A DNA stretch of 64,000 nucleotides from Ophiura sarsii. Taxonomy: Eukaryota; Echinodermata; Ophiuroidea; Amphilepidida; Ophiuridae. Both the position numbers and the translations under genes were made by a program. The DNA lies in the NCBI GenBank assembly GCA_035610835.1, contig CM069443.1:88348690-88412689 (forward strand), in the 5' to 3' direction. The stretch's first letter is position 1. Every line of letters starts with the position of its first letter. This document shows, piece by piece, positions 55,845 through 64,000 of this stretch. The notes under the pieces were generated by a model, which worked only from the letters and a program-made list of their open reading frames with translations, made no database searches and had not been told where the DNA came from.

Positions 55845-56238
55845 CAATACACTAATTTACCAGAGCAGTGATTCCCATTTTACATCCACCATTTCCAAAC
55901 CTGGGCTGTCTAATAGGCTGTATTTGACATGCATGGCTCCCCGCTCCCCTGCTGACACAACTGATCATGCTGAGTAAACAGCCTGTCCTGAAAGCTTGTG
56001 CCTTATTTGGCACAAGTAGATACCACATGTGTAGTGGTCTATTACCCTAGGCAAGTTGCATTATCTTTTATTAGAAGTGAGAATATGTTATTTTTTCAGT
56101 AAAAATCATAACTTTGGTAAAATTGAATGGAATTCCTTCATTCAAACATGAAACTAAACCAACTTTGGCACTTTCTTTTCATTTTTTGCACTTAAATTGC
56201 TGAAATCAACAAAAGGTGTGTTATTTCATACACAAATG

Positions 56239-56659
56239 TGACGTGTTCTACCGAAACCAGTCACAATTGGGCAAGATATCAAAATTGAGTTAGTAAATAA
56301 TTATTAAAGTAGAGATCTTCAGCTTTACAATGTACCTCTCTTTTTTTTAATCAGACTTCCCAGATCGGAGTTACATCATTTTCAAGTTCGTCTTTATGAA
56401 AACTCCAAACTGAGATATCGCCCTTTAAAGTTACTTTGAACCATGATTTTACACGTTTATATCGCCCTTTAAATCACTGAAACATACATTTAGGATAATT
56501 TTTTGATCTTAATCTTTCACAATAATGTTATAAACACTCTGAAGATTAATTATTTACCAGAAACTCAAATTCCCAAAAAATCACCCCCAATTATGTTTTG
56601 GGCTATTTCTCAGTTTGGAGCTCTGCCCAATTCCGTCTGGTTTCGGTAGAGCAAGTCAC
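56239..56659. mobile_element. MITE with GTGACNTGNTCTACCGAAACCAG ends
   Basis: The left end (GTTCTACCGAAACCAGTCAC, CAATTGGGC) is inverted at the right (GCCCAATTCC, CTGGTTTCGGTAGAGC). Inner inverted words CTCCAAACTGAGA / TCTCAGTTTGGAG follow. About 421 bp; TSD unclear. Confidence 0.75.
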
Positions 56660-56695
56660 AAATATGTTTTCACTCACATGCCCTTATCTTCCTTA

Positions 56696-57137
56696 TCAGA
56701 CCCCCTCCCTGAGCGAAAACCAAACTAATACCCCATGCTTGAAAGCATGGGTGAAAACACCTTTTAAATCATAGATGTTATGCCCTTTGTAAGCCCCCTT
56801 GTCCTTGTCACACGATTTCTTGTCTCTCCTCCTGATCCATTCCTTTAGCCATCTAGTAGTCTTGTGCGATTCCCGGTCTATTACATGTCCCTAAGTCTAT
56901 GTTGTGTTCCGTGGCCGCTACATGCTCAGTGATAGCAGATTTAAATTGTTTGTTGTTTGACATTTTACGCGAGGCTCTGGTACGACGGGTAACAATAGCA
57001 ATAAAAACCGTAACTGCTTCAGCTATTTCAACAATATTTTCAACGATTTGTTTTAAATACCACCATATCACATGTTTTGATGACATATTTGTTGACAAAA
57101 ATACTTTTGAGATATCTGTTTCAAAAGTTGTCGACAA
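56696..57137 (-). pseudogene. Penelope-like retroelement C-terminal coding remnant
   Basis: Minus strand. The first part (57137 to about 56885) contains RRTRASRKMSNNKQ and KSAITEHVAATEHNIDLG. After a one-base frameshift near 56885 the second part continues HVIDRESHKTTRWLKEWIRR, AYKGHNIYDLKGVF, THAFKHGV and a stop at 56696-56698. The order KSAI-x-(D/E)H ... NH/HN-ID ... VIDRE ... R-W-L-K-E is the conserved C-terminal stretch that I associate with the GIY-YIG-endonuclease end of Penelope-like proteins; the family call is from memory. The N-terminal reverse transcriptase is absent. One frameshift makes this copy non-functional. Confidence 0.65.
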
Positions 57138-57284
57138 AAAAATAAATAAACAAACGAGAGCATCAATGATGCATAAGACCTCTGTTTAGGGTTGGTGTTA
57201 TGAGGTCAAAAGAGCAAGTCTATCAGAATAAGTTATCTTCAGTGATAGCAAATCTATCAGACTAAATTGCTAAATTCAGTAGAC

Positions 57285-57594
57285 ATCAGGTCCAAGGCTC
57301 AAGATAACAGTTTTTTTACCGGGAGCTACATTTTTCAAAAGTAGCGTCCGGATCATGGGATTTATTGAGAACCAGGAGCTACTTTCAGTCTACCGGGAGC
57401 TAACTTTTTATTAAATCGTATTGTCAAATCGAAATTCGATGTCTTAGGCAAGCTTACCGATCATCAACGGGCGCTGGTTTGGACAAAATATCAGCGCTCG
57501 GTTGTTTATTTTTCAGCATTACCGGGCGCTATGGCAGGAGGACCGAGGGGTAAAAATCGCCCAGCGCCCGCTTATCTTGAGCCTTGATCAGGTC
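57285..57594. mobile_element. hAT-like MITE, TSD ATCAGGTC
   Basis: The element at 57293-57586 has 15-bp inverted ends CAAGGCTCAAGATAA and the exact 8-bp TSD ATCAGGTC. ACCGGGAGCTA and CGGGCGCT words lie inside. 294 bp, no transposase. Confidence 0.92.
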
Positions 57595-58016
57595 TATTTA
57601 GAGTACGTTGCTATCTTCGGTAGATATCAAGTCTATCAGAGTAAATATATCTTCAGTTATAGCATGTCTATCAGACTTAATTGCTATATTCAGTACATAG
57701 CAAGTCTATCAAAATTAGTTAATATCTTCAGTGATAGCAAGTCTATCAGAGTAAATTGCTATCTTCATTAGATAGCAAGTCTATCAATATTAGTTACTAT
57801 CTTCAGTGATAGCAAGTCTATCAGAGTAAATTGCTATCTTCAGTAGATAGCAATTCTTATCAGAGTAAATTGCTATCTTCAGTAGATAGCAAGTCTATCA
57901 GAATGAGTTGCTATCTTCAATGATTGAAAGTCTATCAGAGTAAATTGCTATCTTCAGTAGATAGCAAGTCTATCAGAATGAGTTGCTATCTTCAGTGATA
58001 GAAATTTCTATCAGAG

Positions 58017-58250
58017 TAATAATAATAATTTCTATACAGAATAATACAACATGATATAAGCACATTATATATTCGAAAACAAATATGTTTTCAGCCCTTT
58101 TTTGAACACTGGCAAGGAGATGGAAGTGCGTAAAGAGACTGGAAGTTTGTTCCATAACTTAAGGGCTACAAAGGAGAAGCCTTGTCAGCAGCTGACTTGA
58201 AAGAGCGGTACTGTAGTTTGGGCTCCTGTAAACGTGTGGCATCGATTTAA
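58017..58250 (-). mobile_element. Retroelement 3' end with TAA-repeat tail
   Basis: AATAATAATAATTTCTATA at the left end is an (ATT)n tail on the minus strand. The body (GTTTGTTCCATAACTTAAGG, GAGAAGCC) resembles the 3' bodies of animal LINE/SINE elements. It sits inside the 38-bp array. Confidence 0.5.
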
Positions 58251-58603
58251 TTGACTATTTTCAGTAGATAGCAAGTCAAGATTTAATTGACTATATTCAG
58301 TAGACAGCAAGTCTATCAAAAATAGTTGCTATCTTCAATAGAGAGCAAGTCTATCGGAGTAAATTGCTATCTTCAGTAGATAGCAAAGTTGCTCGCTGCT
58401 CGCTGCGCTCGTTTTTGCAGACAATATTACGGTACTGAATATGTCTCAAGAGTGCCAAGAATTAATAAAAATGTGTCATTTAATGGTAAAATCTGTCATG
58501 TACGCAGTAATTGCCAGTTGCGCTGAATTTGCAATAAAGCAATTACCAAGCTGCATCTCTCCGTGTATAACAAATACAAAATCAGACATGTGCAGTGTGT
58601 AAG

Positions 58604-58780
58604 CAGACGCGGATCCGGGAATTGTTTTGTGTTGGTGGGGGGAGGGGCTAAATATTTGAACATTCAGGCCAAAGTGGACAGGGGGAGTATGAAGGGGATT
58701 TGCCCCTTCACAATTGGACAAAATGTCAATGGTTGAACCCATTTGGTGCGATCTGGTGTATACTTTTGGCCTTATTCCAG
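58604..58780. mobile_element. Fragment related to the 24.9-26.9 kb element
   Basis: ATTTGGTGCGATCTGGTGTA then TACTTTTG also occurs at 25089 and 25288. A GGATCCGGGAATTG start and G-rich run precede it. Truncated. Confidence 0.6.
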
Positions 58781-59286
58781 TTGATAGTATGATTAGTAGC
58801 CACTACTGGTCAGTGATCTGATCTGTGTTGTGCATTGGTGTCATCTTTTCTTGTGGATCTTGTGTATGCGTGGGTGTTTTTGTCAAATTTCTTTCATAAG
58901 AAAAGACCCAGCGATTTCATAATTTTTGTGAAATTTCCAGGTCTTCAGACCTGGTATTTGAAGGCACTCAGCAATCTATAATATAAACAGCGTAAAGTCG
59001 CAATAATGGTTATGATGGATGGTTTTAGTCAATGCGTCGCTGTATTGGCAGTGCACGTGATGAAGGAGCAAATACACCAACGCTAACCTTTGGCATGAAT
59101 TAATGTTTGAATAACGAGTTTGGCTCCACCTCACCTGTTATTTTACATTTCATGTCGAGGGGGAGGGGGAGGTAGACAATACCACACTTGTTTCATTTAC
59201 AAATTGGGTAGCATACCCAATTTGCCTGTTTTATTATGGGTCTTCGTGAAAATCTGTTTTATCCTGTCTTTCATAGATGTATTTCC
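58781..59286. other. No feature recognised
   Basis: Short hairpin GTCTTCAGACCTGG near 58942. Otherwise nothing supportable. Confidence 0.4.
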
Positions 59287-59685
59287 AAGTATTATGAAAA
59301 GGTGTTTTTTTAATCTTTTGTATTTATATATCGCCACTTATCAATATTACATTGTACATACATTCAATCTTTTACATAGCATAATTTCTATTCATCATTA
59401 TAAACACTTACTTACTTGATCTATCCTTAAAATTGATTACAATGTATATCATGCTAATGTTGCATAATAATTTATCAAATTGTATAGTAATATGACTACA
59501 AGCTACATTTATGTCAGTTGTCTAACTCTGAGTTCATGCAATAATAATGCAACAACATTTGGATGCTTTCCGTATTTAAACTTGCTAATGCACATTTTGG
59601 CCACAGAAATAATCGTATTGCTTACATTATTACATTTCTTGTTACCCTTAAAATAACCAAAAAGAATTAAGTATTATGAAAAGGT
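59287..59685 (-). mobile_element. Possible retroposed insertion with 17-bp TSD
   Basis: AAGTATTATGAAAAGGT occurs exactly at 59287-59303 and 59669-59685. The 365 bp between them begins with TGTTTTTTTAATC, which would be a short poly(A) tail on the minus strand. The content is AT-rich and unidentified. Confidence 0.55.
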
Positions 59686-59839
59686 TGGCCCTGTATCTCA
59701 TTTTGTAAAAAAATCAAAAGATAAACCGTATGCCTTGTACGACGAGGCTCCCTGTGATGCGAAGCCAGCCTTCGTGGCCTTCAGCGAAACCGACATGTTT
59801 AGGTTCACCTCCATGTTTGACCGAATGTGGTACATTTAA
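59657..59839 (+). pseudogene. Possible coding remnant (unknown protein)
   Basis: A 60-codon open frame ends in TAA at 59837. The readable part runs YYEKVGPVSHFVKKSKDKPY, ALYDEAPCDAKPAFVAFSET and DMFRFTSMFDRMWYI. G+C content and codon choice in the last 110 bp differ from the AT-rich surroundings. The 17-bp direct repeat means the frame may once have continued upstream of 59304, where MGLRENLFYPVFHRC is readable in the same phase. I do not recognise the protein. It could be a last exon, a retroposed fragment or chance. Confidence 0.3.
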
Positions 59840-60678
59840 GGGAGATTAGATACGGCCCCTAGACCATGTATGTTGCAAACAGTATCTAACCTGGTGTACC
59901 TGAGTAAACTCAGACACCATTAGTAACCACCAAATACTGGCTATGTGTAACTTAACGCTATCGCGGATTGCTAGACATGCCTAAAAGACTGTCTCACTCC
60001 GTGAGGAGTCCGCAACACAGCTTACTTTACTACATAGTAACTTGCTTATATATAGGAGTCAAATACCATGCATATGGAATCTATGGTGTTTTATATAAAT
60101 GAAGACCATGTCAATATCCAAAATTGGCCCTCTATAAATTATAAAATGCTAATTTTCAATACTTATTGTATTCACAATGGAGAATTTTAAATAACAAAGT
60201 CACAAATATTTATGAATAATCCATCAACATGTGTCTTGATTTGATTGTTTGTATCACTGCACCTAATAGGCCTCCTTTATAATTCAAGTGATACAACAAT
60301 TGATGTATCTATTTCCAACAACTGTTTTCTGCATTCCTGCTGGGCCAACGGGTGGGGAGGCACCCAGGGGTAAGTTGGTTGTACTAACATTTAAAGTATA
60401 CATATACATATGACAGCCTGAAGATGCCTCTGATGGTCTTTACGATACCTCCATTTGCAAGTTGTATGTATTAGTTCATATGACACCTATAATTCTTCTT
60501 ATTAAAATTGGTGACACCAACGCTGTCACTTGTGGAAACCCTAATTACACATCATAGCACATCCATATCAAAGTTGAGTGCCCCCCCCCCTTCATTCATT
60601 ATGACCATTGAAATACTAGCAACAGGAAATCCCTAATCTTTTTGCCAATAACAATGATCCGTGATTAAAGCTCCAATC
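59840..60678. other. No feature recognised
   Basis: 59840-60045 keeps the higher G+C content of the preceding frame and contains CTGAGTAAACTCAG and CACTCCGTGAGGAGT hairpins. Identity unknown. Confidence 0.4.
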
Positions 60679-61212
60679 AAATGCATACAAGACATTATTG
60701 TGGCAAAGGCCTAAGCTACGGGACCCGTTCAGGGATGCCTTACAATATTCCACTATGCCAAAACACTCTTTCAAAGAATTTGCCTGGCATTTCTTGTAAT
60801 CTCAATGATAAAACCAATGAACTTCCGTAAATTATATTACCAAGCACACAATTTAATCAAAGATGGACCGACAAGAGACAGTCTTTGAATATGAACTTAC
60901 AATACACTCATTTAACCATGAAAGTAACAGACCAGAGCAGTGATTCCCATTTTACATCCACCATTTCCAAACCTGGGCTGTCTAATAGGCTGTATTTGAC
61001 ATGCATGGCTCCCCGCTCCCCTGCTGACACAATTCATGCTGAGTAAACAGCCTTTCCTGAAAGCTGATGCCATATTTGGCCGAAGTAGATACCACATGTG
61101 TAGTGGTCTATTACCCTAGGCAAGTTGCATTATCTTTTATTAGAAGTGAGAATATGTTATTTTTTCAGCGAAAACCAAACTAATACCCCATGCTTGAAAG
61201 CATGGGTGAAAA
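60679..61212 (-). mobile_element. Penelope-like element 3' tail (copy 2, empty site)
   Basis: Colinear with 55282-56757 except for the insertions there. It ends at about 61210 inside the same coding segment (minus strand THAFKHGV), so it is a 5'-truncated copy of that retroelement. About 100 bp near 60694-60790 are unique to this copy. Confidence 0.75.
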
Positions 61213-63461
61213 ATATCATTTTGATTAATGCTATAAAATTCTGAAGAATTTTCTGGTATACCACATGTGAACACATCTAAATGTGATACTACCAATGCCA
61301 CAATGATATCACAGATTTCAATCTAGATTTTGATCTCCATATAGTGACACTTGAGGGGGCACAGCACTAAATATGTGTCCCATTGGATTGCACGTGAAAT
61401 AGGGCTAAAAGATTCTCAATTTTAGATCCTTAGTAACCGTTTTTGGAATGTCTCGAATGTTCCATTCTAATAAATAAATATTAAAATTTCATAAAATCGT
61501 CAAGAAGTGTTACGTCTTCCAATTATATTTAATGATATGATCATTTAAACAGGACCACCCCTATTTTCAGCCCGAACGCTCGCCTTCTGACCGCCTCTGA
61601 GCATGTGTGTTCATCCACATGATAAATTTTCGGTACAATAGAAAATCAACATATTGCAATATCCTGATCAAAGTACAAGAGACTATCTTTCATTTTAATT
61701 ATAAAATGCTACCCCCACGCCAAACTGATTTCCAAAGGACCCAATTAATCACAAAATAGTTTTTGTTTTTTCCTACACAAATCGTGGAGTGATTTAGTGT
61801 TGTGCACCCCTTGAAAGCAATGCAAGTGTTATGATTCTGCCTCTAGCATTGCCAGTAATGGACCTCTGGATATTTGTCTTCCCAAAGCAAATTCACTGAC
61901 TTGGATATGCTATAGGGAAATAGTTAGTTGAAGAGTCTTTTAGAGTTATTTTTGCATTTCTTCTCATTTTTTCCCCTTTACTTTTATTTATGTATGTGCT
62001 TTGATATTGTTTATTATATTCAGGTTTATGTGTGTATCATCTGTGTTAAGTAAGCCTGATTGTAGGATCAGTTTATTGTTCTAAAGTATTTGATTGACAA
62101 GTTATGTTATGCAAATGTGTATCTTATATCTGAAAATGGCTAGCACAACTTGAAAGGTTACGCTTATATTTCAAGCATCTGAATTGTAGATTTTAAGTGC
62201 AAGTCAAACAGGGGAATTTGAGTATCAAAATTGACTTAAAGTATATCAATGGCGTTTGAGATGTGCTAGTTCATGCCAAGAAAACACTAGCAGTAACAAC
62301 TTTGAGTGGACACTTACATACTGCAAGAACTTCTTCTTCTTTATAATGGCAGTGACAGCCACTGAGTAGATTTAAAAATAATGGAAATAATGACACCCTG
62401 TACCTACTCACCTTGTATTCCTATTCATGTCTTTTAGGGTGAAAAATAACAGAGATAAACATTTCACACTTTATTTTATGGTTTTGAAGCTAAATCTAAT
62501 TTGATGTAGCAAAAAAACCCGAGTGTGCCTTTAATACATGTCCAATACAGCCAAACCAATTCAAAAACTATATTACACAGAATACATCATATTCTGACAA
62601 TAATATAAGATATAAAAAGGCTTATCAAAGACAATCATTACATTTACTACCAATGGAGTTGTAGACGAAACAGCTCAATAGTAAAGACAACTTGGATCAA
62701 CATAAGCCATTCCATTAAATAAACAATTGGTGACTTTTACGAACAAATATACAATTGTATGATGATGCCCAAATTTCCCCCCAAATGCCCGGCAAGGAGC
62801 TGCCTAATTTTCCATTTTTTACAGGCCTGTGTACATATTCAAATTTCATACATTATAGTTCAAAAGATTAAGTTGCTTAATTAAACCCTGTTAATGATAA
62901 TAAACAGGTCTGACATTTTCTTGACACCGTTGACAAAAAGTGCCCATTATTTCAGACTCACCGTGTACATGGCTTCACCCCCACCTAAAATTAGATGACG
63001 TTTATTTGCGTAACTCCCACACAATTAGATGTTTGAGAAATTGAAACGCTTATAAAAAAGGGGAAACGCTTGGCTACCCACAGAAAGATTCCCCTTTTTG
63101 ATATCATTTTTTATTTTCCCAAAAATTGTCAAATCTTCCCAAAATGATGTTTTCAGTCAAAGTGGCACTTTTCAAAATCCTATATACAAGTAAGTTACAA
63201 AATTGTCTTCAGTGTTTTTTTGTCGTTTATTTAGCCTTGATTCTCAATTAAAAAGAAAGTTTCGTCTTTCTTTAGCTCTCTTTAACTGAAGTGCTTTTAC
63301 TTACATTCAGGCCAAAGATGACCATTAGGCCGGGCCATTATGTAGTTTGTTTAACTGCATCAAATTTAAGAGGACACATTTTTAAGTGGAGACAAAAACA
63401 GTTAAACATTAACTAAAGCAAAACTAACAACTTCATATGCTTATGTCATTTTGTTTTCTAG
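61213..63461. other. 2.2 kb upstream of the exon, no feature recognised
   Basis: No inverted termini or arrays. GACACCCTGTACC at 62391 looks like a lone mariner-like end. Could be the intron preceding the exon below. Confidence 0.4.
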
Positions 63462-63623
63462 GTAATCTACAAGGAAACAATAGTATACATTAGGTGGACA
63501 ACACAATGAAGAGGTTACTGGTTGTATTCATCTTGGGCTGTGTAATACTCAGTCTAGCATCAGCTGCACCAAAGAGAAACAAAGATAAGAGGAATAAAGG
63601 TGACAGACAAGGAAGGAAAGAAC
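63462..63623 (+). CDS. 5' exon of a secreted basic protein (partial)
   Basis: A pyrimidine-rich tract ending TTTTGTTTTCTAG (63449-63461) is a good splice acceptor. The start codon at 63506 begins MKRLLVVFILGCVILSLASA, a textbook signal peptide: two basic residues, a long hydrophobic core and an A-S-A cleavage motif. The mature start APKRNKDKRNKGDRQGRKE is very basic. Reading stops at a donor C|GTATGT (63624), with the exon ending one base into a codon; read through, a stop follows at 63629. The short 5' UTR is 44 nt. The rest of the gene lies to the right of the window. The family is not recognised; a heparin-binding factor, protease inhibitor or other secreted protein would all fit. Confidence 0.65.
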
Positions 63624-63699
63624 GTATGTAGTTATAAATATCTTATGGACATGTCATATATCCTCTGAGGGGGCACACTACTAACTGATTCCTCCACTG

Positions 63700-64000
63700 A
63701 AATAACCAGGGGGGTACTCGCCTAATACGGTATACTTGGGTCACTTTTTTGCAAAAAAAACTAAACATGGGGTATGATTTTGCGCTGGAAAATCCCTAAT
63801 GATAAGGTCACTCTTTACAAATGGGTCTATTTTCGCAAAATTTTTGTCTATTTTCCCGATAATTTGTGAAAATTGGGTCAATAGTGAAGCAAAATCCTTA
63901 GAAATGGGTACCGTGTTTTCCAAAATCACCCTTAGAAATGGGTAGGGGGTTTTGAATCTACAGCGGCACACCCCTAACCAAACCAAATCAATTTTTTTTT
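63700..64000. mobile_element. Left part of an element in the presumed first coding intron
   Basis: CCAGGGGGGTACTCGCC followed by repeated AAATGGGT, GGGTCACT and TTTTCGCAAAA words at about 63760-63950, as in non-autonomous DNA elements with internal repeats. The right end is outside the window. Confidence 0.4.

Larger units (their letters stand above)
55282..56713 (-). mobile_element. Penelope-like element 3' tail with two insertions (copy 1)
   Basis: Lies directly downstream, on the minus strand, of the Penelope-like coding remnant, and is matched by 60679-61212. Two blocks are present only here: the Harbinger-like MITE 55415-55841 and about 615 bp at 56099-56713, which contains another MITE. 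About 100 bp near 60694-60790 occur only in copy 2. The shared parts are roughly 95 percent identical by eye. Confidence 0.75.
57205..58386. repeat. ~38-bp degenerate tandem array, interrupted twice
   Basis: The unit combines GATAGCAAGTCTATCAGAGT and AAATTGCTATCTTCAGTA; each carries the inverted pair TGCTATC / GATAGCA, so every unit can fold. Unit length varies by deletions. Two insertions split it: 57293-57586 and about 58017-58250. Confidence 0.9.

Noticed and set aside
45154..55855. Similar frames with VQSCTVPAGPGTI
   Set aside because: They are GC-rich interiors of the two Harbinger-like MITEs.
56735..56752. Transcription terminator hairpin CCCATGCTTGAAAGCATGGG
   Set aside because: It is coding sequence of the Penelope-like remnant (THAFKHGV on the minus strand) and is not followed by a T-run in that direction.

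Overview
This window looks like about 64 kb of AT-rich, gene-poor nuclear DNA from an animal, most likely a marine invertebrate. The deuterostome feel (echinoderm or hemichordate) is a guess from the style of the repeats; no sequence here names the organism. There are no bacterial-style gene rows, no CRISPR array and no long open frames. The evidence for a eukaryote is a spliced-looking signal-peptide exon, tRNA-derived SINEs, non-LTR and Penelope-like retroelement remains, many cut-and-paste transposon derivatives with exact target-site duplications (TSDs), and minisatellites.

The only convincing host-gene piece is at the right edge. An exon at about 63462-63623 encodes a secretion signal and a lysine/arginine-rich start of a mature peptide, followed by a splice donor. 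Its remaining exons lie outside the window, so most of this window is probably upstream or intronic sequence. Protein remnants of mobile elements are a reverse-transcriptase core (52792-53073), a LINE C-terminus split by a SINE (49244-50148), and a Penelope-like C-terminus with one frameshift (56696-57137, minus strand). A possible broken coding piece sits at 59657-59839.

Layout. 0-14 kb: scattered MITEs with 8-bp or TTAA target sites, a TAAGGCC-ended foldback family, and SINE pieces. 14.4-17.0 kb: a 47-unit minisatellite of 48/50-bp units with a 17-unit, 836-bp higher-order repeat. 17.3-24.8 kb: hAT-like and foldback elements, plus a compact hairpin array at 20.7-21.05 kb that carries a canonical histone-type 3' stem-loop on the minus strand. 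24.8-30.4 kb: mariner-like elements with very long inverted repeats, one split by an inserted element. 30-36 kb: sparse. 36-40 kb: TTAA elements joined end to end through shared TTAA sites. 40-48 kb: SINE, hAT-like and PIF/Harbinger-like elements and a 2-kb nested element. 49-55 kb: LINE remains and more TTAA elements. 55-61 kb: two copies of a Penelope-like 3' tail, one of which serves as the empty insertion site for a Harbinger-like MITE in the other, and a 38-bp repeat array. 61-63.4 kb: nothing recognised.

The most unusual locus is 20.7-21.05 kb (minus strand). Seven short hairpins have unrelated self-complementary stems but share a purine loop of the form A-G-N-G-G-C-A. They alternate with stem-loops of the histone-mRNA 3'-end type and end beside a hammerhead-ribozyme-like core. 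I know of no element with this architecture. All calls were made by eye; no alignment, folding or database search was run.
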